Positions 1 to 8,010 of a stretch of 64,000 nucleotides of DNA are shown piece by piece (within the stretch, counting starts at the first letter, position 1; every line of letters begins with the position of its first letter). Made by a program: the position numbers and the translations under genes. The stretch is taken from the NCBI GenBank assembly GCA_963746185.1, contig CAVVAE010000004.1, positions 310,001-374,000 of the forward strand, written 5' to 3'. This DNA is from CAVVAE01 sp963746185. GTDB lineage: Bacteria > Actinomycetota > Actinomycetes > Propionibacteriales > Nocardioidaceae. Below the pieces are notes generated by a model. That model did no database searches. It worked only from the letters and a program-made list of their open reading frames with translations, and was not told the origin of the DNA.

Positions 1-114
1 GACCCGCGGATCGGCCCATCGGCCAAGCCCGGCTGGGAATGGGTCGGCGACATCCACGCCGGGCAAGCCCAAAGCCTCGCCGAAAGAAACGCACGCGACG
101 CGACGCCACGCTAG
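1..114 (+). CDS. C-terminal fragment of an unidentified protein
   Basis: An open reading frame enters from the left edge in frame 1 and stops at TAG 112-114. It gives 37 residues, Trp-rich at first (GWEWVGDIHAG) and then Ala/Arg/Gln-rich. Too little is visible to name a family. The next gene starts about 130 bases downstream with its own ribosome binding site, so this is probably the end of a separate transcription unit. Confidence 0.4.
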   Translation, partial: DPRIGPSAKPGWEWVGDIHAGQAQSLAERNARDATPR

Positions 115-244
115 CGATCCGCTTGCGACGCAAGATGACCCTGCCAAATTCTTGACTCAAACCACGCGGGATGGGTACGGCCCAACCGTCCGTATGACGC
201 GGATGTAGTCTGCGAAACCACTTCATCTGTTGGAAGGAGACACG

Positions 245-463
245 ATGACCACCACGCCTGATGAACCGCTCCGCGACGAGGACATGGAGACCACGGCTCT
301 CTCTGGTAATCCCGGTCCGGGCGGCGATGCAGATGGCACCGACGGGGACTCCGGGGACGCTGACGGCACCGACGGCGACTCGACCGACAGCACCGACGGA
401 GACTCCAGTGACTCTGACGGCACCGACGGAGACTCAAGTGACTCTGACGGAACCGACAGCTGA
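245..463 (+). CDS. small acidic repeat peptide, possible modified-peptide precursor
   Basis: The 72-residue product has two halves. Residues 1-27 form a Thr/Glu/Asp-rich leader-like segment ending PGPGG. Residues 28-72 are almost only Asp, Gly, Ser and Thr, in imperfect units of about ten residues of the type (D/S)xDGTDGDS. The ATG at 245 is chosen because GGAAGGAGA lies just upstream; an in-frame upstream start would lie within that site. There is no signal peptide or hydrophobic stretch. The stop is 12 bases before a JmjC-type oxygenase gene, which overlaps a Fe-S protein gene, so the three look co-transcribed. The double Gly before a repetitive core recalls a precursor peptide (RiPP-like), and the core could be hydroxylated by the neighbour. 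This is inference. A calcium-binding acidic peptide is the main alternative. Confidence 0.7.
   Translation: MTTTPDEPLRDEDMETTALSGNPGPGGDADGTDGDSGDADGTDGDSTDSTDGDSSDSDGTDGDSSDSDGTDS
326..460 (+). repeat. tandem DGTDGDS-coding repeats
   Basis: The DNA repeats variants of GACGGCACCGACGG(A/C)GACTC, giving about four and a half imperfect ten-residue units plus one shorter unit. Units differ at wobble bases and at the Ala/Ser position, so the array has diverged while keeping the Asp pattern. Confidence 0.75.
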
Positions 464-475
464 TTTGGGTTCCCC

Positions 476-1621
476 TTGGACGCACTTGACCTGTTGAGTG
501 GAGATGCCCAGGCCTTTCTCTCGAAGGTCTGGGCATCGCACGCGCATGTGCACAAGGCGGACCCCGATCAGCTGGCCGATCTCCTTTCCCTCGACGACGT
601 AGACACGTTGCTCACCAGCAGCGCGCTTCGCACACCCGCTCTCCGCGTCGCCAAAGATGGAACCGTGCTGCCTCGCTCGGCGTACACGCGACATGCGACG
701 ATCGCGGGTGAGCAGCTGACCGGCCTTGTCGATGCCCGACGCGTGGTGAAACTGTTCGACGACGGCGCCACGCTCGTCCTGCAGGGGCTGCACCGATACT
801 GGCCGCCTCTGACGCAGCTGATCCGCAAGCTTGAACGCTCCCTCGGTCACCCATGTCAGGCCAACGCCTACCTCACGCCTCCCGGCGCCCAGGGATTTGC
901 GTTGCACAGCGACACCCATGACGTGTTCGTCTTCCAGACGTACGGCGCCAAGCAATGGGAAGTCCATGACCGCGGATCGCAGTTGGACGTGTTGATGGAG
1001 GCCGGCACCTGCATGTACTTGCCCGCTGGCACCCAGCACGCCGCGCGTACGCAAGACACGGCTTCCCTTCATGTGACAGTGGGGATCAACCAGGTCACCT
1101 ATCGAGATGCCGTGCACGACATCATCAAGGGCGTGCTGGACGACGCGAGGTACTCCGAGCGGCTCCCGGCTGCCTACCTGGATGATCCAACTTCGTTGGC
1201 CGCAGGATTGTCCGCCGAGCTGACGAGTCTCTACGAGCGGTTGGCCCGTCTCGACGCTGACGAACTCGCGGATCAGCACGTGTCCCGGTTCCTGACGACG
1301 CGTGGGGCCGAGCTCAAGGGGGCGATCCAGGACTCGTTGTCTGTCTCCGCGATCGAAGACGACACGGTTCTTGCGCGCCGGGCGGGAGCTGTTTGTCTCG
1401 TTGCACATTCGCCGAGGAGACCCGAAGAGGTGACCCTGCTGCTTGGGGATCGTGAGCTTCACCTGCCCGACTGGCTCGGCGACGTGGCAGACCACCTCGC
1501 CGGCTTGCCCGACCATTCGAGCCTGCGACCTCGAGATCTCTCACCCTGGCTCGATGAGCAGAGTCGGCTCGTGCTGTCGCGTCGGCTGGTTCGCGAAGGC
1601 CTGCTGAGGGTGGCTGGTTGA
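476..1621 (+). CDS. JmjC/cupin-type 2-oxoglutarate Fe(II) oxygenase
   Basis: The 381-residue protein resembles the cupin_4 (PF08007) group that includes the ribosomal hydroxylases YcfD and ROXA. The metal triad is visible as His144 and Asp146 in FALHSDTHDVF and His188 in PAGTQHAA. QTYGAKQWEVH follows the first motif, as is usual in the family. The C-terminal half is helical and fits the dimerisation and winged-helix part of ROXA-type enzymes. The start is TTG at 476, 12 bases after the repeat-peptide stop; the Shine-Dalgarno is weak, so translation may depend on the upstream gene. The stop overlaps the next start (TTGA). Family members hydroxylate protein side chains. A ribosomal target cannot be excluded, but the adjacent Asp-rich peptide is an attractive substrate. 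Confidence 0.85.
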   Translation: MDALDLLSGDAQAFLSKVWASHAHVHKADPDQLADLLSLDDVDTLLTSSALRTPALRVAKDGTVLPRSAYTRHATIAGEQLTGLVDARRVVKLFDDGATLVLQGLHRYWPPLTQLIRKLERSLGHPCQANAYLTPPGAQGFALHSDTHDVFVFQTYGAKQWEVHDRGSQLDVLMEAGTCMYLPAGTQHAARTQDTASLHVTVGINQVTYRDAVHDIIKGVLDDARYSERLPAAYLDDPTSLAAGLSAELTSLYERLARLDADELADQHVSRFLTTRGAELKGAIQDSLSVSAIEDDTVLARRAGAVCLVAHSPRRPEEVTLLLGDRELHLPDWLGDVADHLAGLPDHSSLRPRDLSPWLDEQSRLVLSRRLVREGLLRVAG

Positions 1622-2529
1622 CCAACTTTCGATGTTCGTCAGCAAGCCTGGCCCGTCTTGAACCGCTGATCGGCACAGCATCGACGGTTCGGAGTTTTCT
1701 GCTCGTGGAGTTCTCCGGCGCCTGGGGTCGAGACGCGCTTCGGGACGCCCGACTTCCCGACAGCGTGCGGCGCCGACTGGTAGACACGTCGCAGACCGGC
1801 GTCAAGACGCTGCTGGTGCGTCGACATGGGCGCACACAACCCACCGCCGAGACACACCTGTTTATCGCTCACACACACCCAGAGCACCCCTGGATGGAAT
1901 CCACGCGTCTGGACAGGATCGAAGACCTGCTGGACGTCGACCTGGATCGCGTGCGCGACGGCGTAAGCATCGGGCTCACCCCACACCTGGGTCCGGTCGT
2001 GTGCGTCTGTACGCACGGTCGCCATGACACCTGCTGCGCTGAGCTCGGCCGTCCCCTTGCGTCAGCCCTGAACCGAAGTCATCCCGAGCTCGTCTGGGAG
2101 GCCTCCCATATCGGAGGAGATCGGTTTGCCGGGAGCTTTCTCGTTCTCCCTCACGGTCTGTACTACGGCCGGGTTCTCCCTAACATCGTGTCGAGCCTGG
2201 TCCAGAACCACCTCGATGGTCAGGTGGACCTGGATCATCTGCGCGGCCGGTCGAGCTATCCCTTCGCCGTCCAGGTGGCCGAATGGCATCTTCGCCACCA
2301 TGTCGCCGAACGACGACTCGAGGCACTACACCTCGTCGGACACCGACGCCGTGGCGATGACTGGGAAGCCGAATTCGCCGTGGGCGACGTCACCTGGCGG
2401 GTCGTCGTCAGGCGAGGGCGGAGTGAACCACAGCAGCTCACCTGCGCGGCGCAGAAGCCCCAGCGCGCACCTTCGTTCGCGTTGATCAGCGTCCGGCCCC
2501 TCTCGACCAGCGATTCCGACGACGACTGA
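1618..2529 (+). CDS. sucrase/ferredoxin-like Fe-S protein
   Basis: The 303-residue protein matches the Suc_Fer-like family (PF06999; yeast Apd1 and Aim32), thioredoxin-fold proteins that bind a [2Fe-2S] cluster with Cys and His ligands. Visible motifs are CVCTHGRHDTCC (Cys129, 131, 139 and 140) and SHIGGDRFAG (His164), followed by PHGLYYGRV. The first codon is TTG overlapping the oxygenase stop, so the two are probably translated together. A plausible role is electron supply to the oxygenase or to another step on the repeat peptide. The C-terminal 60 residues are Arg-rich and end in an acidic tail. The family is clear; the role is inferred from position. Confidence 0.8.
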   Translation: MTNFRCSSASLARLEPLIGTASTVRSFLLVEFSGAWGRDALRDARLPDSVRRRLVDTSQTGVKTLLVRRHGRTQPTAETHLFIAHTHPEHPWMESTRLDRIEDLLDVDLDRVRDGVSIGLTPHLGPVVCVCTHGRHDTCCAELGRPLASALNRSHPELVWEASHIGGDRFAGSFLVLPHGLYYGRVLPNIVSSLVQNHLDGQVDLDHLRGRSSYPFAVQVAEWHLRHHVAERRLEALHLVGHRRRGDDWEAEFAVGDVTWRVVVRRGRSEPQQLTCAAQKPQRAPSFALISVRPLSTSDSDDD

Positions 2530-2570
2530 CTCGACCGAGCTAAGACCAGGACGCCAAGGGCAGACACACG

Positions 2571-2600
2571 ACGACCCCGCTCCGGGAGAAGCAGGGTCGT
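2571..2600 (+). terminator. hairpin after the oxygenase/Fe-S operon
   Basis: Arms ACGACCCCGCT and AGCAGGGTCGT pair over 11 positions with one G-U, around an 8-base loop. There is no T-run after the stem, as is common for actinobacterial terminators. Confidence 0.5.
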
Positions 2601-2660
2601 GGTGCTGCAGCGTCTTTGCAGCCCGGACGTGGCAACACCGCACGGCTCGGGTGGGTGCAG

Positions 2661-3021
2661 ATGGTGCGCTCCACAGACAACAACCTTGCGGGAGCGGAGT
2701 TCGAGATGGACCCGCTGGAGATCCTCGGCGCCGTACCGCACCCGTTCTGCTTCTTCGGCATCAATCCAACGCTGTTCGACGCTCCTGCCCGCGAGCAACG
2801 GGAGATCTGGACTGGCTGGCCCATGCGTTCCTGTGCACCATCGCCGTTCGCGAGGCTCTCGAAGTGCAGGCACTGACCGGCTTCAGCTGGGGATTCGTCA
2901 TCTCCGACGGGGAGGTCAGCCCGACACCGGCGCTACCACTCGACTCGTGGACCAGCACCTCACCTTGCTTCGCACGAACTACCTAGACTGGAGCTTCGCC
3001 GCGGGCTACCACAGCAGCTGA
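2661..3021 (+). pseudogene. decayed small gene of unknown function, two frame breaks
   Basis: Protein-like sequence continues across three frames. One frame gives MDPLEILGAVPHPFCFFGIN and runs to REQREIW. A second carries on with LAHAFLCTIAVREALEVQAL and a stretch containing GFSWGFVISDGEV. A third ends with DQHLTLLRTNYLDWSFAAGY before a TGA at 3019-3021. Joined, they would give an ordinary protein of about 115 residues with no family I recognise. Two indels, near 2815 and 2945, would explain the breaks. It lies between the terminator hairpin at 2571 and the patatin gene. Confidence 0.5.
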
Positions 3022-3148
3022 GGTCTGGCGGTAGCCGGAGCAGATTTTCCACCCATGTCGGCTATATGCAGGTCCCCGAGTTGGTGGCACTCTGTGGACG
3101 AGGGTTCCCGGCCCCATCTGGCGGACCCGTCGCCTGAGGGGGTGCGAG

Positions 3149-6100
3149 ATGGCATCAGACATGCCGACACCAGTAACGGAGCTGACTCAAGAACTCCGGC
3201 TCGCTACGACCATGACCGGAGGCGTCAGCCTCGCGATCTGGATGGGCGGCGTTGCGCGGGAGATCAACCTGCTGTCGCAGGCGTCGCAATGGAGACGAGC
3301 GGGAGGCCCTTTCCCGGCCGACAACAAACTCTCTAACGAGTCCACTGCTTCCCTGAAGCTCTACGCGGACCTCCTCAACCTGCTCGACCTGGTCGTGGAC
3401 GTCGACGTCTTGTCGGGGACAAGCGCCGGGGGCATCAACGCGGCCCTGCTGGCCCGGTCGCGGGTCACAGGTTCCGACCTCGGAGGGCTTCGTGAGCTGT
3501 GGCTCGACCTGGGGTCTCTGTTCGATCTCCTGAGGGATCCCAGAGACAAGGACACGCCGTCGCTGCTCTATGGCGACGAGCGCATGTTCGCTGCCCTCGC
3601 ACAGCAGATTCCCAAACTCGTTTCTGGGCCGTTTCCACCGGAAGCAGACGCACCCTCAACCACGCTTTACATCACCACGACTCTCCTCAACGGGGAGACC
3701 AGCAGATTCACTGACTCGTTCGGCACCCTTGTCCAGGACGTCGACCGGCACGGGCTGTTCACGTTCACCGAGAACGAACTCGCCCTGGAGGCCACCGTTC
3801 CCGCGTTGGCACTGGCCGCGAGGAGCTCCGCCTCCTTCCCCGCTGCTTTCGAACCGTCCTTCCTCCCCTTCACCGATGCGACTCCCAAGACGAAGAACAT
3901 CCCTGCCCGACCACCGATGGCGCCTTACGCCAACATCACGCGTCCGCATTGGGTGGCCGATGGTGGCATGCTCGACAACCGGCCCATCGGCGTACTGCTC
4001 GAGCGCGTCTTTGACCGGGCTGCCCAACGCCCGGTACGCCGAGTGCTCCTTTTCGTCGTACCGTCCTCCGGACCCGCACCAGATCTCGTCGAGGAGGATC
4101 CGCCGGACAACGTCGACGAGCCGCTCGGGCTTGTCGACGGCCTGCTGAAAGACCTCGCGGCGATGACGACTCAGTCGATCGCAGCGGACCTTCGGGCGAT
4201 CCGAACCCATCAGGACCGTATGGAGGTCCGCGCGGACACCAAGCTGCGCCTCGCAGAGGTCGCTGCGACCTTGCCAGCTGGCACGCGTCTTCTCAGCGAG
4301 CCCCTCCTGGCGGACTACCGGAAGCGAGAGGCAACAGAGCACACGCGAGCCCTCGTCAATGCACTTCTGCGCCAGCTGAGCACGTGGCCGTCGGGGTCGC
4401 GTGCATCTGCAGAGCACATCCCGGCGGCATGGGAGGAGGAGCTCGCCGTGGGAGGCGAGGCCGAGAAGATCTGCCGCGAAGCGATCATGAGTGCGATCCT
4501 GAGTCATTGGCCTGCGACGCCTCCCCAGAGCTCAGCCGCTCTTGCTGAGTACGACCAAGCCGCATACGACCTGGCCAAGGCGTCCGCACTCGCAGCTGGA
4601 CGGCCGGCCTACCAGCTCGCGCAGTCCGAGGCCGACAGGAGCGCCGTGGTAGCGCTGATCCAAGACATCCACAAGTCCAGCGACCCAGCCACGCGAATCG
4701 ATCTCGCTGCGCTCGTGCGAGAGGTATGCACCGACGCAACGGTTCGAGGCGGATCACTTCAGGCTGCGGCCGGCGAACTAGCCAACAGATACCTTCAACG
4801 GACCACCGTGTCTTCGGAAGCCTGGGACAACCTCGGCGCCGCGTTCCTTACGCACCTCGAGATCCTGGAGAGCCTTGCCGCTAGCGTGCCCGCGCCGGCT
4901 ACGTCTGACCCCGAGGTCGAAGTCGGATCCCAGCTCGACATCGAGCGACAAGCGGCCAGCCGACTGACGACGTACCTCAACTATCTGAAACCGTCGGATG
5001 GGGCGGAGCAAGTTGCGACGAGACTGTTCGACCTCGCGATGGCGCAACGGGCGATGCTCCCCGTCGACGCCGACACCGAGCAGTCGTTCGAGCTCGTCCA
5101 GGTCAGCGCCGATACGCGCAGCCTGCTTGCGCCCCGCCTTCGAACAGCCCAGCAAAAACTCACCGGCATGCAGTTCCACCATTTCGGTGCGTTCTACAAG
5201 CGGTCCTGGCGTGCCAACGACTGGATGTGGGGGCGGCTCGACGGGGCAGGGTGGCTCGTCCACGTACTACTCGACCCGAGACGCGTGCAGACGATCGTCC
5301 AGCAGCGTGAAGACGAACGCGCTGATGACGGTTCCGAGACCGGGGCGCAATGGTTCCTCGGCCAACTCGAAGCGCTGGGCGCACCGGCCTTCCCAACTGG
5401 GGGCTACCGGCTGTCGGCTCCTGGCGTCGTTCCCGAACAACTCCTCACCCTAGACTCGGTCCTTGGCGAGCTCACCTTCCTCGACGATCCGTCAATCGAG
5501 ATGCCAGCCAGCCTCCCGAACACCTCGATGTGGCTCGCGCAGGCCTGGCAGCAACGAGTCCTCGACGAGGAGCTTGATGTGCTCGCCAAGGCCGTACTCA
5601 ATCCCGAACCCGGGAAGAAGCCTGACTGGAGCCCCGCGAAGTCCCGCGCCTGGGCGGAAAAGGTAAGGGCCGCGAGTCCAGGTGCGGCGAAGTACGCCCA
5701 TCTCGACGAGGATCCGGTGGCAGGTGAGACGCTCGCCAGCGACAAAACTTCGCCGTTGATGGCGCGCACGATCGCCAAGGCCGCAGCGACCGCTTCCGGA
5801 GCGTTTGGGTCTATCCGTCAGTTGCCTGGCGTCCTCAAGCCACCAGTGACCACCTTGCGAACTCTCACGCTCGGTGGCTTTCGCGTGGTGACGTATACCA
5901 AGGGCGTTGCCAGACTGACCATCATGGCCGGGGCGGCGCTGCTCGTTCTCGGCGTTGCAGCCGCCATTCAGGACGACACACTCTTTGGATTCACGGGGCT
6001 GATCATGGCTGCCACCGGTGGCTATCTCATCGTGATGGCCACCTGGCAGATCTCGAGCAGACTGCTGTTCGCGCTCCTGTCCATGACCCTTGTGCTCGCG

Positions 6101-6289
6101 GTGTTTGCTCTCGCGACGCCCGTCGTACGCGAGTGGCTTTTCGGCACCAAGGGTGATCCAGGCATTGTGGCCGAGCACTTCTACTGGATCGGAGCCGAGT
6201 GGTGGCATCCGCTGGTCGTCGTATTTGCGATTGCTCTGGTCGTAAGCGTGATTGCGGCTGCCATGCCAAGCCACAGGCGGCGTACCTAA
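3149..6289 (+). CDS. large patatin-like phospholipase family membrane protein
   Basis: The product has 1046 residues. The N-terminal patatin domain shows a glycine-rich oxyanion region (residues 23-34), the nucleophile elbow GTSAGG with Ser92, and the catalytic Asp motif ADGGMLDN near residue 271. A long helical middle region follows, matching the actinobacterial patatin-like/DUF3376 architecture. Four hydrophobic segments lie at about 925-1040, so the C-terminus is membrane-anchored. The ATG at 3149 follows a purine-rich GAGGGGG. The usual activity is lipid acyl hydrolysis; substrate and role here are unknown. Length and C-terminal membrane anchoring distinguish it from ordinary short patatins. 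It stands alone with about 75 bases to the next gene. Confidence 0.85.
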   Translation: MASDMPTPVTELTQELRLATTMTGGVSLAIWMGGVAREINLLSQASQWRRAGGPFPADNKLSNESTASLKLYADLLNLLDLVVDVDVLSGTSAGGINAALLARSRVTGSDLGGLRELWLDLGSLFDLLRDPRDKDTPSLLYGDERMFAALAQQIPKLVSGPFPPEADAPSTTLYITTTLLNGETSRFTDSFGTLVQDVDRHGLFTFTENELALEATVPALALAARSSASFPAAFEPSFLPFTDATPKTKNIPARPPMAPYANITRPHWVADGGMLDNRPIGVLLERVFDRAAQRPVRRVLLFVVPSSGPAPDLVEEDPPDNVDEPLGLVDGLLKDLAAMTTQSIAADLRAIRTHQDRMEVRADTKLRLAEVAATLPAGTRLLSEPLLADYRKREATEHTRALVNALLRQLSTWPSGSRASAEHIPAAWEEELAVGGEAEKICREAIMSAILSHWPATPPQSSAALAEYDQAAYDLAKASALAAGRPAYQLAQSEADRSAVVALIQDIHKSSDPATRIDLAALVREVCTDATVRGGSLQAAAGELANRYLQRTTVSSEAWDNLGAAFLTHLEILESLAASVPAPATSDPEVEVGSQLDIERQAASRLTTYLNYLKPSDGAEQVATRLFDLAMAQRAMLPVDADTEQSFELVQVSADTRSLLAPRLRTAQQKLTGMQFHHFGAFYKRSWRANDWMWGRLDGAGWLVHVLLDPRRVQTIVQQREDERADDGSETGAQWFLGQLEALGAPAFPTGGYRLSAPGVVPEQLLTLDSVLGELTFLDDPSIEMPASLPNTSMWLAQAWQQRVLDEELDVLAKAVLNPEPGKKPDWSPAKSRAWAEKVRAASPGAAKYAHLDEDPVAGETLASDKTSPLMARTIAKAAATASGAFGSIRQLPGVLKPPVTTLRTLTLGGFRVVTYTKGVARLTIMAGAALLVLGVAAAIQDDTLFGFTGLIMAATGGYLIVMATWQISSRLLFALLSMTLVLAVFALATPVVREWLFGTKGDPGIVAEHFYWIGAEWWHPLVVVFAIALVVSVIAAAMPSHRRRT

Positions 6290-6364
6290 ACCCCGCGAGG
6301 CTCCTCGGCCGGTACGACGTGGACCTCGCACCTCGCGCGCATCCGGTGCGAGACACTGGCCCGC

Positions 6365-7231
6365 GTGAACACCCACTTCGACTTTCAGCGGGCAGTTCAC
6401 CTGGCGACGTCCGGATTGATCGTGGCTACCCGCCAGCTCGTTGGTGACGCCAACGAGACCCACGCCGTCGAATTGAACGACGGGCAGCACCTCGTCATCC
6501 GCATTCTGCGGTTCTCGGGTCCAGAGCGGGCGCGGCAAGAGGTACCGGTGCAGCACGCCCTCACAGCGGCCGGCATCGTGGCACCCATCAGCCTGGACCT
6601 CAAGAACGGAGACGTTGTCGGCCGCGTCTGCGGACTCGACTTCACCGTGTCCCGATTCATCGAAGGACAGCATCCGACGACGATCACTGAGGGATTGGAG
6701 GCCGGGTTCGGCCGGATCCTGGCCGGCTTTCATCGCGCCACTCATGACCTCACGGTCGAAGGAACGGGCTGGATGAACCCGCTCGCGCTGGCAGAAGCTG
6801 TGCAGGCGGTGCGCGACATCGACTTCCGTCGCGGGCTCGAAGACATCCAACGCACCACGCATCAGGTCTTCGACGCCGACCTGCCCCAGGCAAACATCCA
6901 CGGAGACGTGTGGCCGGGGAATGTCTTCGCTGAAGGAGACAACGTCACCGCCGTGCTCGATCTCGAAACCGTCGAGCCTGCTCCTCGCATCATCGACATC
7001 GGACGCACTGCGGTTGCACTCGTGGCGGAATCGACCAGGTCGCCTGACGACGTACTTCGTGCGATCGCCTCCGCATACAGCGCGGTCGAGCCCTTGAGCC
7101 GCGGGGAGGAAGGACTGCTCCCGATGGCGTATCGACTGGCGATGGTCGCGTCCGCTGCCTGGAACATCGAGAACGGGCATCCCGAGCACGCCCGAGCCAT
7201 GTTCTCGCGAGCTCAGGGACTGTCTGCGTAG
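6365..7231 (+). CDS. APH-type phosphotransferase (aminoglycoside/homoserine kinase-like)
   Basis: The 288-residue protein has the protein-kinase-like APH fold. HGDVWPGNVF near residue 178 is the catalytic loop (Asp base plus Asn), and VLDLETVEPAP carries the metal-binding Asp. The N-terminal lobe has a VIRILRF strand that could hold the ATP lysine equivalent (here Arg). Start is GTG at 6365. Members phosphorylate small hydroxyl compounds such as antibiotics, choline or homoserine; nothing visible fixes the substrate. It does not overlap its neighbours. Confidence 0.75.
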   Translation: MNTHFDFQRAVHLATSGLIVATRQLVGDANETHAVELNDGQHLVIRILRFSGPERARQEVPVQHALTAAGIVAPISLDLKNGDVVGRVCGLDFTVSRFIEGQHPTTITEGLEAGFGRILAGFHRATHDLTVEGTGWMNPLALAEAVQAVRDIDFRRGLEDIQRTTHQVFDADLPQANIHGDVWPGNVFAEGDNVTAVLDLETVEPAPRIIDIGRTAVALVAESTRSPDDVLRAIASAYSAVEPLSRGEEGLLPMAYRLAMVASAAWNIENGHPEHARAMFSRAQGLSA

Positions 7232-7270
7232 ACGGGCTTGCCATGCAGCGGACAATCTCTGCGTTGGGAC

Positions 7271-7319
7271 GCGCACGGTCTCGTCACCACCGATGTACGA
7301 AGTCAAGGAGGGATCTTGA
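7271..7319 (+). pseudogene. 3' remnant of a DUF4242 gene
   Basis: The sequence from GCGCACGGTCTCGTC through GTACGAAGTCAAGGAGG copies the end of the intact DUF4242 gene at 10707-10958, including the TGA that overlaps the next ATG. Compared with the intact copy it lacks two bases in the middle, so AHGLV and YEVKEGS fall in different frames. Nothing upstream of 7271 resembles the rest of that gene. It marks the edge of a duplicated segment. Confidence 0.7.
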
Positions 7320-7933
7320 TGCGCAAGACACGACTGATCGGCACCCTCGCCGCCACCGTGGCGCTCGTGCTACCCATGGCCGCCCAAGCCCCTGGCGCGA
7401 CCGCAACGGCACACCGTGATTCAGCAGCAACGACTCACCACCAATCGGCAGTAGCCCCGGGGGCGCGTCCGAGTCCGGTGGCGGCTGCTCGCGACGCCAC
7501 CAGGGTGGTCCGCTCATTCGTTACCGCCAAGAGGCACGGCTATGGGTTGTTCAAGGATGTCTTCGGCATCGCTTGCATCGAGGCGAACCCGATGCCACCG
7601 ATGCCGTCGATAGGTGGCATGGGGATCCACTTCGTCAAAGGCAGCCTCGTGGGTGACGGCGGAGTCCTGCTCAAGCATCCCGAAGCGCTGGTCTATGCCC
7701 GCCAGAACGGCCACCGCCGACTGGTCGCCCTCGAGTACGTCGTACTCAGGAAGGCCTGGAACCGCGAGCACAGCTACAACGCTCCGCGGCCGCGGCTCTA
7801 CGGAGAACCTTTCAACTTCACTCCCGCAGGGAACCGGTTCGGACTGCCGCCGTACTACTCCCTGCATGCCTGGGTCTGGAAGCACAACCCGGCTGGCATG
7901 TTCGAGATGTTCAACCCCAACGTGCACTGCTAG
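7319..7933 (+). CDS. secreted protein of unknown function, copy 1
   Basis: The 204-residue precursor begins with a clear signal peptide (MRKTRLIGTLAATVALVLP, then AAQAPGATA). A low-complexity His/Ala/Thr segment and a conserved domain of about 140 residues follow. Marked motifs are GGMGIHFVKGSLVGD, HPEALVYARQNGHRRLVALEYVV, GNRFGLPPYYSLHAWVWKHN and a final FNPNVHC. It is very similar to the product of 10958-11605. I know no assigned function. AAGGAGG sits seven bases before the ATG at 7319, so the longer upstream reading is rejected. The single C-terminal Cys and the exported position suggest a surface or periplasm-like role. Confidence 0.75.
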   Translation: MRKTRLIGTLAATVALVLPMAAQAPGATATAHRDSAATTHHQSAVAPGARPSPVAAARDATRVVRSFVTAKRHGYGLFKDVFGIACIEANPMPPMPSIGGMGIHFVKGSLVGDGGVLLKHPEALVYARQNGHRRLVALEYVVLRKAWNREHSYNAPRPRLYGEPFNFTPAGNRFGLPPYYSLHAWVWKHNPAGMFEMFNPNVHC

Positions 7934-8010
7934 CCGTCGATCCGACCCTTGACCAGGTCAGCTGAGCTCACCCCGTAGACGGGGCGCGTCACACGGCGCA
8001 CAATCCATGC

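Noticed and set aside
326..460. RTX-type calcium-binding repeats
   Set aside because: The units lack the GGxGxDxUx nonapeptide pattern with its hydrophobic position; they are Asp/Gly/Ser/Thr only.
3149..6289. Patatin effector of an anti-phage cyclic-nucleotide system
   Set aside because: No nucleotidyltransferase or other defence gene is adjacent, and the neighbours are unrelated.
5492..7306. Long minus-strand open frame (604 codons)
   Set aside because: Antisense shadow of the patatin-like and APH genes; its composition is not protein-like and it has no start signal.
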